From Haliscomenobacter sp. (GTDB taxonomy: Bacteria; Bacteroidota; Bacteroidia; Chitinophagales; Saprospiraceae): 8,689 nucleotides of DNA. The notes under the pieces were generated by a model. It worked only from the letters and a program-made list of their open reading frames with translations. It made no database searches and was not told the DNA's origin. Each line of letters starts with the position of its first letter. The stretch's first letter is position 1. The position numbers were made by a program, and so were the translations under genes. Shown one piece after another: positions 1-7,125 of this stretch. The stretch lies in assembly GCF_016718685.1 (NCBI RefSeq), contig NZ_JADKCX010000112.1, positions 1 through 8,689 on the forward strand, written 5' to 3'.

Positions 1-92
1 TTTTGACCCAAACTTTACCAGAGAGTCTCCGCAATATCTTGCCTACTACTGAAGAGCTTGAACGAGAGTTGGATGAAAATTTTGAAGATTGA
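1..92 (+). CDS. C-terminal fragment of an unidentified protein
   Basis: The reading frame that is open from base 3 encodes 29 residues before a TGA stop at 90-92. The gene begins upstream of the window. The visible tail is strongly acidic and probably helical, with many Glu and Asp residues (it reads ...TTEELERELDENFED). No family can be recognised from so short a piece. The other two forward frames close within this stretch: frame 1 at bases 4-6 and frame 2 at base 52. That, together with the protein-like composition, supports this frame. The gene converges on the lectin-fold gene that ends at 140, leaving a 47-base gap with no clear terminator hairpin. Confidence 0.5.
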   Translation, partial: LTQTLPESLRNILPTTEELERELDENFED

Positions 93-139
93 TGAGGCAA
101 GCAAAATCCAACCCAAAAGGAGTTTTAAACCCCGTTCAA

Positions 140-814
140 TCATTCCTTGATTACCTTCAAATCCCTAAAATACCCTTCCGTACCCACATCGACCCATAAG
201 CCGATACCCCCGGAAACTCTGTCACCCAGTTTCAAATCTTTGACAAGCAGTACAGGATATTGGCTGTTGTTCAAAAACAACTTCGCTTCCTTGCCTTTTA
301 CCTCGATTCTCATCGTTATCCATTCGTTCAGCCCCATGTCGGCATAACTTTCAAAGGTTTCAGGGGCTTCTTTCCTCAAGCGGTCAAACTTGAAATTGGG
401 ATAAGAAAAATACTGGATGCTGTGATTGCGCCGAACCTGGTCATCGGCACGGCCATTGGTAGGGCGGATGTAAATGCCCTCGAATGTTGAGTGTTGCTCA
501 TCAATTCTGAAAGCTATCCCGATAAAACCCCGGTCTGAAGGGCGGGCAGTTTTTAACAGACGGCTCAATACCTTTACTTCAATAATGCCATCTTGAAAAT
601 CAAGGCCTTTTAATCGAGCATAAGTCGGCTCGTCTACTGCCTTCAGAGTTGAGTCTTTGACTACCCTCAGCACTTGTTTACCCATCAATTTTTCGATGGA
701 CAGATAGGTTTGATGCGCTTCGAGTGTACTTGCCTCAAGTTTGATATTTTGAGCCCATAGACTTTTAGAAAGTACTAAAAGACCGATGACTAAGACGTGT
801 TTTAAGTTTTTCAT
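140..814 (-). CDS. Exported concanavalin A-like (DUF1080/LamG-type) domain protein
   Basis: This 224-residue protein opens with a lipidation-free signal peptide (charged MKNLKH, hydrophobic VLVIGLLVL core, likely cleavage after LWA at residues 20-21). The mature part of about 200 residues alternates short beta strands typical of a concanavalin A-like jelly roll. A recognisable segment, FEGIYIRPTNGRADDQ (about residues 112-127), is followed by RRNHSIQYFSYP, an EWITMRIEVKG strand and a closing GTEGYFRDLKV strand. The pattern resembles Bacteroidota proteins annotated as DUF1080, 3-keto-disaccharide hydrolase or LamG-like. This is family recognition from memory, not a search result. No catalytic motif can be assigned, so a role in binding or processing a periplasmic or extracellular sugar is inference. 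The ATG at 812-814 is chosen because the signal peptide starts there. The upstream gap 815-927 holds no gene. Confidence 0.75.
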   Translation of the reverse strand: MKNLKHVLVIGLLVLSKSLWAQNIKLEASTLEAHQTYLSIEKLMGKQVLRVVKDSTLKAVDEPTYARLKGLDFQDGIIEVKVLSRLLKTARPSDRGFIGIAFRIDEQHSTFEGIYIRPTNGRADDQVRRNHSIQYFSYPNFKFDRLRKEAPETFESYADMGLNEWITMRIEVKGKEAKLFLNNSQYPVLLVKDLKLGDRVSGGIGLWVDVGTEGYFRDLKVIKE

Positions 815-927
815 TTTTTAAGCTGGATTGAGGTAGATTCTAAAAGTTGATTAGGCAAAGGTGAAGCTTTAGCAGCCAACTAACCCTTAAACTATCTTAA
901 GAAATTGAGGGATATCAGATGCTAGAT

Positions 928-1137
928 TCAAGTCAACATCACAATTTTTCCCTTAGCTTGGTTACTTTCCATATACCGATGCGCGTCAACAATTTGATCT
1001 AGAGAAAAGACCTTATCCACGTTTGATTTGATTTCCCCATGTTCAACCAATTGGATGAACTCCTGGAAGGATTGGGTGGCAAAACGCATTTGCCCACTGT
1101 CGAAAATGGTCATCAGCACGGCTGCCGGAGCATACAA
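928..1137 (-). pseudogene. C-terminal remnant of a zinc-type alcohol/quinone dehydrogenase
   Basis: The frame encodes about 69 residues matching the extreme C-terminus of medium-chain dehydrogenase/reductase proteins of the quinone oxidoreductase type. The diagnostic segment is VFSLDQIVDAHRYMESNQAKGKIVM, which corresponds to the family's closing 'L..i..AHr.mE....GKivl' signature (shown here only in part: SLDQIVDAHRYMES, then GKIVM). Full-length members have about 320-340 residues, so the GroES-like catalytic domain and most of the Rossmann domain are absent. The given start is a TTG codon at 1135-1137, probably not a real initiation site. The same frame stays open upstream (GKQIKVLYAPAAV) towards the stop codon of the barrel gene at 1166-1168, so the break lies at or near 1140-1166. 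It reads as a decayed gene fragment on the same strand as its neighbours. Whether the fragment is translated is unknown. Confidence 0.75.
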
Positions 1138-1165
1138 AACCTTTATTTGCTTTCCGTTCCTTAGG

Positions 1166-2332
1166 CTACCACACCTTCCACCCCAACACCAATCCCACCT
1201 TCGACAAATCCGACTCCAAAAACGGATACAAGCGCAGCAAATCCTTCTCCTCGTACCACCTCAATTCGGCGCTGAATTTTTTATACGCCATTCCGGCCCC
1301 TAGCGCAAAAACATTGCCCCCTTTCAAGTCGTACTTCGTACCATCATTCAAACTCAGCGCCGACTTAAACGCAAAATCAAAAGCATACACGGCATTGAGG
1401 GTGAAACGCAAGTCTTCGGTCACGAAAAAATAATGTCGAATACCCACCGGGAGCTCCAGCGAACTGTAATTGATGGCAGTCAAATCACCCCGAATGGACT
1501 CCGTAGCCAGGAAAGTTTGCAGATTGGGTTCCACAAAAAAAGCCCACTTGCTTTTGTTGAAAGGTAGCACCAATTCAGCATCTAAACCAATGCGGGGAAT
1601 GATTTTTTGCGGAAAGCCATCAACGCCGCTAAACGTAAACGCTGAAAAACTCAGCCCCGAAGTAAGGCGGAGGTTGAACAAATCGCGTTTGACTTTGGCC
1701 TCGTAATTCGTAAATGAGAGCCCTTTGCATTGGTGGTAGGTGATGAAATACTTGATCAGTTCTGATTTGTAATAATTCAGGTTTTTGCTCAAATCGACCC
1801 GTTCGCGTTCACATTTGAGTTGGGTGCCCAACTGCTCCCGAAATTCCACATTGCTGGCGATGGTATTGGGGTCAACGATGTATTTTTTATAGATCAATTG
1901 CCGGATGTCTTGCCCCGGAGCCTGAAAAAAGAACAAGCTGAGGTCTCCATCTTCGTACATATAAAGTGAAGCCTCCCCTTCAATCAGCACTTTGAGGAAG
2001 AGCTGTTCGGTATGAAATACTGCATTGCCAAAATAATCCATTTTGCTGATGTCTCCGCTGCTGCGGTCAATCTCTACACTGGCCCGGATGTATTTTGAAA
2101 AGTTGTAGATGCCAAATTCCTGCACATTTTCGATCGAAGCAGAGGTGCTGCGCTCATTTTCTGAAAATCGGTACACAAATGAATTCGGATTGTCGCGCCA
2201 ATCGGCATTTTTGATCCAGCACTCCGTTTTTTTTCCCTGATTGTCGATGAAATAAGCCCGTTCAAATTTGATTTGGGCCATAGTCGATCCAACAACAATA
2301 AAAACACCAAACAGCGTAAAAAGGCTTTTCAT
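1166..2332 (-). CDS. Outer-membrane beta-barrel (porin-family-like) protein with Bacteroidota N-terminal domain
   Basis: The 388-residue protein has a signal peptide (MKSLFTLFGVFIVVGSTMA, cleavage before QIKFERAYF). Residues 20-150 form an N-terminal domain beginning FIDNQGKKTECWIKNADW, a pattern seen in many uncharacterised Bacteroidota exported proteins. A mixed helical linker with Cys/Lys/Glu follows at about 150-220. Residues 225-388 look like an outer-membrane beta barrel: alternating aromatic/aliphatic strands (LRLTSGLSFSAFTFSG, AELVLPFNKSKWAFFVEPNL, LRFTLNAVYAFDFAF, FSAELRWYEE) and a terminal GLVLGWKVW ending in an aromatic residue, the usual barrel-assembly signal. Related proteins are sometimes misannotated as tRNA modification GTPase, but no GTPase motif is present. 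The function is unknown; a structural or small-solute role is guesswork. The start is chosen by the signal peptide, with a candidate promoter just upstream. Confidence 0.75.
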   Translation of the reverse strand: MKSLFTLFGVFIVVGSTMAQIKFERAYFIDNQGKKTECWIKNADWRDNPNSFVYRFSENERSTSASIENVQEFGIYNFSKYIRASVEIDRSSGDISKMDYFGNAVFHTEQLFLKVLIEGEASLYMYEDGDLSLFFFQAPGQDIRQLIYKKYIVDPNTIASNVEFREQLGTQLKCERERVDLSKNLNYYKSELIKYFITYHQCKGLSFTNYEAKVKRDLFNLRLTSGLSFSAFTFSGVDGFPQKIIPRIGLDAELVLPFNKSKWAFFVEPNLQTFLATESIRGDLTAINYSSLELPVGIRHYFFVTEDLRFTLNAVYAFDFAFKSALSLNDGTKYDLKGGNVFALGAGMAYKKFSAELRWYEEKDLLRLYPFLESDLSKVGLVLGWKVW

Positions 2333-2351
2333 CGTGCAGGTTTTAAGTAAT

Positions 2352-2382
2352 CAAAGGAAATTTAATAAAAGTAACCTGCAAA
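2352..2382 (-). promoter_or_regulatory. Candidate Bacteroidota-type promoter for the barrel protein gene
   Basis: On the - strand the sequence reads TTTG (bases 2382-2379), a 19-base spacer, then TTCCTTTG (2359-2352). The Bacteroidota housekeeping consensus is TTTG, about 19-20 bases, then TAnnTTTG. The match is complete at the distal box, and one specified base differs in the proximal box. The proximal box ends about 20 bases before the ATG at 2332, which would give a short leader. The placement in the 73-base gap after the pectate lyase stop suggests the barrel gene has its own transcript. Found by eye only; no statistical score was made. Confidence 0.4.
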
Positions 2383-2405
2383 GTGTTCAAAATGAAGTAA
2401 CCGGA

Positions 2406-4156
2406 TCAAGGAATGAACAATTTTTCAGTCACTGCGTGCATCCCTTTGCGGATGTGTACAAAGTGCACGCCACTCGGCAAGTGGTTCAAGGGAACTTGTA
2501 GCATTTGACCCTGTGTATTGGCTTCTGCTAACGTTGCGCCATAAGTGTTGTATACCCTTGCATTTACCTCATTTCCTTCAGGGGCAGTTGCTCCAATTTC
2601 TACGTAGAGCATTCGGGACGAGGGATCAAAATTGATTTTCCCCCAATGTTTATCCAGGCCTCTATCGCCAACTTTGGTGAGCGGGCTACCACTGACCAGT
2701 CGATCTGCTAAATCATTGAGGTAACATTCCAGGTTGGTGTACCCCGCTATTCCCGTAAACTTGAGCGACAACTGAGTGCCATTGTGGTCTTTTACATTGG
2801 GGTTCAAACCTTGAGTATTTTCCCAAGAATCGGGCATGCCATCATTATCACTGTCTTTGGGCGCTACAGGAGGAGTGCTAAAATCCAGCTTAAACGCATC
2901 CTGGTAATAATCCCGGCCATCAATGGGGCGCGTGTCGATCACATTGTCCAGCAAAGGTTGCATCAGTCTCCGGTTCATCTGGTCACGGCGTTTACTGCTG
3001 TAGGGATTGAAAGCGCCCACGTTGCTGCGCAAATTGGCCAGCAGGTCGTTGGTGGCGGTGTAAGTAATGTTGGGGTAAGGGAAACGTGCACTGCGCCGAA
3101 TGGCCTTGCCCAAATCGCGATTGGGATGGTTGGGCGCGGTACAAAAGTCATTGCAGCAGTAAAACAGGTCGTAATCCGCGTAATTCGGAAATCTGCTCAA
3201 CTGGTTCCCACTCACAAACAGTTCGTTATTGGAAAAGCCCAACATGTGGTCGCGGAACATGCCATGGCACATGTTGCTGCGCACGACCGAAAGATTGTTC
3301 ACAAAATTGGACAACAAACGCATGCCTGGCGCTTCCTGATTAGAGGTATAGAACCCCGAGTTGTAGTACATCTCGATTTGTTGGTCCCAAAGCAGGTTAT
3401 TCGAAAGTTCGATGCGTAAGGGGTGTTGGAGGCAAGACATGTCGTTGGGCGCCTCTCCACTTTGTTCACAGCTCATTTCCGGCATCCGACCACCAATGCG
3501 GTTCCAAATGTTGTGGTGAATGCTGATGCTGTCTTTGCGGTGGCCGTTGGCCGAATAATTGAGCAACATCCCCCCAAATTCGTAGTGGTCTCCGATGGTT
3601 TCGGCCAATTGACTGAATTGGATAGTGAGGTTGTTGCTACGGGAAATTTGTACCGCCTCGTCGGTAGCATTGGCAAAAGAGCAGTGGTCGATCACCACCC
3701 GGGTAGCGCCGTCTATCCGTAGAGCATCATCGGCTACCCAGCCTTTTCCTGCCCGTACTTGTTCGCTGCCAGGCCGTGAATTCAAGTGTCGGATGATGAT
3801 GTTTTGGCTCCATTGTTGGGCTCGTACCAATCGTCGATGATGATGCCCCTTACAATGACGCCCCCAGGAGAAGTCTGTCCGGCGATATAACAATCTCCCC
3901 AAACGACCTCGGCGGCGCAATCAATGATGCCGCTGACCTTGAATAAAATGTATTTGGAGCCAGGTGTAGACAAGGCTTCAGCAAGTGAACCCGGGCCGTC
4001 ACAGTTTAAATTGCTGACATAAATGACCTGACCACCCCGACCTCCCGTAGTCAATTGGGTGCCAAAACCTTGAGCCCCGGGAAACGCAGGAATTTGCGCA
4101 GGAAGGGCAATTCCTCCAATCAGCCAAAACAGACAGCAAGCAAAGATAGATTTCAT
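2406..4156 (-). CDS. Secreted PL1-type pectate lyase with type IX sorting domain (one frame break)
   Basis: Two overlapping frames make one gene. The first (4156 to 3782) gives a signal peptide (MKSIFACCLFWLIGGIALPA), then FPGAQGFGTQLTTGGRGGQVIYV and the parallel-beta-helix start up to K118. The second carries on with NIIIRHLNSRPG. Adding one base to the A4 run at 3802-3805 gives a continuous protein of about 583 residues. Pectate lyases cleave polygalacturonate by beta-elimination using Ca2+ and a catalytic arginine. Visible candidates are IDHCSFANATDEAVQIS (D157, D166, E167, likely Ca2+ ligands) and HHNIWNRIGGRMPE (R224, likely the catalytic arginine), numbered on the joined protein. DSDNDGMPDSWE (about 435-446) is a calcium-loop motif common in these enzymes. 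Residues about 508-583 resemble a type IX secretion C-terminal sorting domain (VYNTYGATL, LPSGVHFVHI, ending EKLFIP). The family call is strong; exact substrate (pectate versus another uronate polymer) is inferred. As deposited, the frame break would truncate the enzyme. Confidence 0.85.
3802..3811 (-). other. Frame break in the pectate lyase gene
   Basis: On the - strand the coding sequence reads GGA GCC AAA ACA TCA and then stops 15 bases later in frame, while the family-like continuation NIIIRHL lies in the -1 frame. Restoring one A to the AAAA run (bases 3805-3802) gives GGA GCC AAA AAC ATC, i.e. G-A-K-N-I, a smooth join. Restoring a G in GGAGCC (3811-3806) would also work, giving G-G-Q-N-I. 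Both frames are open around the site, so the exact base cannot be fixed from this sequence alone. Confidence 0.75.
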
Positions 4157-4260
4157 AGAAAGATCGTAGGTTTGATGCAGGTATAAAAGATCAAGTTGAA
4201 AATAGCAATTAATACCATCTCATCTGTATCTTAACCCCTACTTTTCCAAAATACCTAACC
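4157..4260. promoter_or_regulatory. Divergent intergenic region between pectate lyase and esterase genes
   Basis: This 104-base AT-rich gap separates two genes that read away from each other, so it must carry at least one start signal in each direction. A TTTG occurs on the + strand at 4171-4174 and a TA-rich stretch TATCTTAA at 4227-4234, but their spacing does not fit the Bacteroidota promoter consensus. I therefore do not assign boxes. No purine-rich ribosome binding site precedes either ATG, as is common in this phylum. No clear operator palindrome was seen. Confidence 0.45.
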
Positions 4261-6006
4261 ATGAAAATGATCACCATTCGTTGGACTTTGTGGCTGTCTT
4301 TATTGCTGCTGAACCACTGGGGCAATGCCCAAACCACCAAACCTGCCGTTCCACCTGCCTCCTTTTTGGTCAGTTTCCCGGCCAGCAAAGGCGTTCAATT
4401 CGATGGCCGTTTGCTACTCATGCTCTCCAAAAACAACAAAGCAGAACCCCGTTTTCAAATCACCGATGGCCCTGAAACCCAACTGGCTTTCGGTATTGAT
4501 GTAGAAAACTGGAAGGCCGGACAATTGAAAGCTTTTAACCAAAGCGCTTTTGGTTATCCGATTGAAAGCCTAAAAAATGTTCCTGCTGGCGAATATTACA
4601 TCCAGGTACTGCTCGACAAATACCAAACCTACCATCGGGCTGATGGAAAAGTGGTCAAACTCGGTTGGGATCGGGGTGAAGGGCGCCAATGGAACCAGGC
4701 ACCAGGTAATCTCTATTCCAAACCCCTCAAAATCAAGTACGACCCCAAAGTCAGCAAACCCATTGTATTGACCCTCGATCAGGAAATTCCACCCATCCCC
4801 GAACCCGCTGATACCAAATACATCAAACACATCAAGTTCAAAAGTGAACGTTTGTCCAAGTTTTGGGGACGCGACATTTACCTGGGGGCACACGTCCTGT
4901 TGCCCGAAGGTTTTGACGAACATCCCGAAGCCCGCTATCCCTTGGCCATTTTTCACGGACACTTCCCCGATGATTTTTCGGGCTGGCGTACAACTCCACC
5001 CGATACGACGATTCCGTGTACGTACAGCGCTCGGTTTAAGCTGGATTGTTACAACCGCATCGAGCAGCAAGAGGCCTACGATTTTTACAAAATGTGGACG
5101 GGGCCCAATTTTCCACGGATGATCGCCATCGAAATCCAGCACGCCAACCCATTTTACGACGATTCCTACGCCGTCAACTCCGAAAACCTGGGACCTTATG
5201 GTGATGCCATCACCTATGAACTGATTCCGTACCTCGAACAGAAATTTCGCGGGATTGGCCAGGGCTGGGCGCGTTTTATGTACGGTGGCTCAACGGGCGG
5301 TTGGGAAGCACTGGCGGCTCAAGTATTTTACCCCGATGAATACAATGGTTGTTATGCGGCCTGCCCCGATCCCATCGATTTTCGCGCGTTTACAGTAGTC
5401 GACATTTACAAAGACAAAAATGCCTATTGGCTGGAAAGTGATTTCAAAAAGACGCCGCGCCCAGGTATGCGGGATTATCTGGGACATGTATCGGCCACGC
5501 TGCGGGAAGCTAACCTACGCGAATTGGTACTGGGCACCAAGAGCCGCTCCGGCCAACAATGGGACATTTGGGAGGCCGTATACTCTCCCGTTGGGGCTGA
5601 TGGATACCCACAGCGCATTTGGGACAAGTACACTGGAGAAATTAATCCTAAAGTTGCACAGTTTTGGAAAGAAAATTACGACCTTTCCTACATCCTCAAG
5701 CGCGACTGGCCAAAACACGGCACCAAATTGCGCGGGAAAATCCACATTTATTGTGGGGATATGGACAACTACTACCTCAATAATGCGGTTTACCTCATGG
5801 AGGACGTCCTGAAAGAAACCACCAACCCCGCTTACGACGGAGAAGTGGACTACGGCGACCGTGCAGAACATTGCTGGAACGGTGATCACACCCAACCCAA
5901 TGCCATCTCGCGCCTGCGTTACCACCGCATGTTTATCCCCAAATGGGCGAAGGAAGTGGAGAGCAGGGCACCGGTAGGCGCGGATTTGAAGTCTTGGAAA
6001 TATTAA
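4261..6006 (+). CDS. Exported alpha/beta-hydrolase, putative CE1/esterase-D-like esterase
   Basis: The 581-residue protein starts with a signal peptide (hydrophobic LWLSLLLLNHW core, likely cleavage after Q24). Residues about 30-175 look like a beta-sandwich N-terminal domain, as found in enterochelin-esterase-type proteins. From about 190 the sequence follows the putative esterase fold (PF00756-like): IYLGAHVLLPEGFDEHP, then YPLAIFHGHFPDDF. The nucleophile elbow GGSTGGW puts Ser344 in G-x-S-x-G context. IYCGDMDNYYLN gives Asp500 or Asp502 as the likely acid, and EHCWNGDH gives His537 or His543 as the likely base. All three members of a hydrolase triad can thus be placed in the expected order, but the pairing is inferred. 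The substrate is not evident; a sugar ester is possible given the divergently transcribed pectate lyase. The total is longer than a single-domain CE1 enzyme because of the N-terminal domain. Start at 4261; a second Met at residue 3 is an alternative. No frame disruption was seen. Confidence 0.78.
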   Translation: MKMITIRWTLWLSLLLLNHWGNAQTTKPAVPPASFLVSFPASKGVQFDGRLLLMLSKNNKAEPRFQITDGPETQLAFGIDVENWKAGQLKAFNQSAFGYPIESLKNVPAGEYYIQVLLDKYQTYHRADGKVVKLGWDRGEGRQWNQAPGNLYSKPLKIKYDPKVSKPIVLTLDQEIPPIPEPADTKYIKHIKFKSERLSKFWGRDIYLGAHVLLPEGFDEHPEARYPLAIFHGHFPDDFSGWRTTPPDTTIPCTYSARFKLDCYNRIEQQEAYDFYKMWTGPNFPRMIAIEIQHANPFYDDSYAVNSENLGPYGDAITYELIPYLEQKFRGIGQGWARFMYGGSTGGWEALAAQVFYPDEYNGCYAACPDPIDFRAFTVVDIYKDKNAYWLESDFKKTPRPGMRDYLGHVSATLREANLRELVLGTKSRSGQQWDIWEAVYSPVGADGYPQRIWDKYTGEINPKVAQFWKENYDLSYILKRDWPKHGTKLRGKIHIYCGDMDNYYLNNAVYLMEDVLKETTNPAYDGEVDYGDRAEHCWNGDHTQPNAISRLRYHRMFIPKWAKEVESRAPVGADLKSWKY

Positions 6007-6111
6007 GGGTTCGAAGGTTCGTCGTTCGAGGGTTCGAAAATGGTCGCCGAGCGAAGTCGAGGTGCCTGTTTTCGAACCCCCGAACCCCCGAACTCTCGAA
6101 CCCCCGAACCC
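6007..6111. repeat. TTCGA-rich tandem and inverted repeat element
   Basis: Immediately after the esterase stop is a left arm (6007-6040) with four TTCG units at 8-, 7- and 8-base spacing. A core of 27 bases (6041-6067) contains GAGCGAAGTCGAGG. The right arm (6068-6111) holds five consecutive 8-mers of the form CGAACCCC starting at 6073, 6081, 6089, 6097 and 6105. The third unit is CGAACTCT and the last ends in T. The arms are complementary: GGGTTCGAAAA (6030-6040) pairs perfectly with TTTTCGAACCC (6069-6079), and the outer GGGTTCG (6007-6013) can pair with CGAACCC (6105-6111). A long, imperfect hairpin could form. It resembles dispersed intergenic repeats I recall from Bacteroidota genomes, but copy number cannot be judged from one copy. 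It may act as a terminator or mRNA-end structure for the esterase and also forms the leader of moaA. Confidence 0.8.
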
Positions 6112-6118
6112 TTTAAGC

Positions 6119-7108
6119 ATGCTTTACGACAACCACGGGCGCAAAATCAACTACGTACGACTAGCTGTCACCGACCGCTGTAACCTACGTTGCTTTTATT
6201 GTATGCCGGAAGAGGGCATCACCTATGTAGACAAACACGAGCTGTTGTCGTACGAGGAAATGACGCGTCTGGTACAACTCTTGGTCGACATGGGCATCGA
6301 CAAAGTCCGCATCACCGGAGGGGAACCTTTTGTACGCAGGGACATGATGGATTTTTTGCGCCACATCAGCCAAATTCCAGGCCTGCGGCAAATCAACATC
6401 ACCACCAACGGTACGACTACGGCCCCCCTAGTCCCAGAATTAAAAGCCATCGGCATCAAATCGGTCAACCTGAGTATGGATACCCTGGATCCCGATCGTT
6501 TTTTTGAAATCACCCGTCGCAATGTGTTCAAAGAAGTGATGAACACCTTTCACGCCTTGCTGGAACACGGCATCACCACCAAGATCAACGCGGTGGTCAT
6601 GGATGGCAAAAACATCGATGACCTGATCCCCATGGCCGAACTCACCAAAGACCATCCGGTAAGTGTACGCTTTATTGAAGAAATGCCTTTTAATGGTGAA
6701 GGCAGCCATTACCCGGTATTGAATTGGGATCACCGCCGAATCCTGGAGCACCTGCGAGGCGCTTTCCCCAATTTGGAAAAACTGCCCGATCCACCTAATT
6801 CTACTTCATACAATTATCAAATCCCCGGTTTTAAAGGAGACATTGGCATCATTGCCGCTTATACCCGTACTTTTTGTGGTACCTGTAACCGCATCCGCAT
6901 CACGCCGCAAGGAGGACTCAAAACCTGTTTGTACGACAGCGGCGTGTTTAATGTTCGTGACCTGATGCGTGAAGGAGCCTCAAATGAACAAATTCGCGAT
7001 ACTTTTTTAGTTGCCCTTGGCAACCGTGCCAAAGATGGTTGGGAAGCAGAAAAAAATCGTAATTTTGGCCTGCCTGTAACGGAGTCGATGTCGACGATTG
7101 GCGGGTGA
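6119..7108 (+). CDS. moaA: GTP 3',8-cyclase MoaA (molybdenum cofactor biosynthesis)
   Basis: MoaA is a cytosolic radical-SAM enzyme that converts GTP to (8S)-3',8-cyclo-7,8-dihydroguanosine 5'-triphosphate, which MoaC then turns into cyclic pyranopterin monophosphate. The 329-residue length equals that of the classic family. The radical-SAM cluster motif is CNLRCFYC (C21, C25, C28), followed by RITGGEPFVRRD (64-75) for SAM binding. The second 4Fe-4S site that binds GTP is CGTCNRIR (C253, C256) with C270 fourteen residues on. The chain ends in the conserved Gly-Gly (MSTIGG) needed for activity. The frame is open back to a GTG at 6062, but that extension (PVFEPPNPRTLEPPNP) is translated repeat DNA. 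The ATG at 6119 matches the family start, LYDNHGRKINYVRLAVTDRCN. No Shine-Dalgarno sequence is present. The stop TGA overlaps an ATG (7108-7110), and the next gene is a molybdoenzyme, suggesting co-transcription. Confidence 0.95.
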   Translation: MLYDNHGRKINYVRLAVTDRCNLRCFYCMPEEGITYVDKHELLSYEEMTRLVQLLVDMGIDKVRITGGEPFVRRDMMDFLRHISQIPGLRQINITTNGTTTAPLVPELKAIGIKSVNLSMDTLDPDRFFEITRRNVFKEVMNTFHALLEHGITTKINAVVMDGKNIDDLIPMAELTKDHPVSVRFIEEMPFNGEGSHYPVLNWDHRRILEHLRGAFPNLEKLPDPPNSTSYNYQIPGFKGDIGIIAAYTRTFCGTCNRIRITPQGGLKTCLYDSGVFNVRDLMREGASNEQIRDTFLVALGNRAKDGWEAEKNRNFGLPVTESMSTIGG

Positions 7109-7125
7109 TGATTTTGTTTATCGCA

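Noticed and set aside
886..901. Palindrome CTTAA-N6-TTAAG upstream of the lectin-fold gene
   Set aside because: The stem is only five AT-rich bases, expected by chance. No U-run or second copy supports a terminator or operator.
2784..3419. 211-residue + strand ORF opposite the pectate lyase
   Set aside because: It lies fully antisense to a strongly recognised enzyme, has no recognisable domain and reads as a shadow of the coding strand.
3782..3920. Programmed -1 ribosomal frameshift in the pectate lyase gene
   Set aside because: The zero-frame codons GCC AAA ACA do not form an X-XXY-YYZ slippery heptamer, and a slip from AAA to CAA would mismatch. A one-base loss in the A run is simpler.
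140..4156. A polysaccharide-utilisation locus
   Set aside because: No SusC/SusD homologue, hybrid two-component sensor or second clear carbohydrate-active enzyme cluster is in the window.
6073..6112. CRISPR-like array of short repeats
   Set aside because: The units are 8 bases and directly abutting, with no unique spacers. They are simple tandem repeats in an inverted structure.
6062..6118. GTG start at 6062 for MoaA, adding 19 residues
   Set aside because: The added residues (PVFEPPNPRTLEPPNP) are translated 8-base repeats, and the family's conserved N-terminus begins at the ATG at 6119.
5515..6120. 201-residue - strand ORF across the esterase 3' end and repeat
   Set aside because: Its start is made of repeat DNA (GFGGSRVRGFGGS) and the rest is antisense to the esterase catalytic region.
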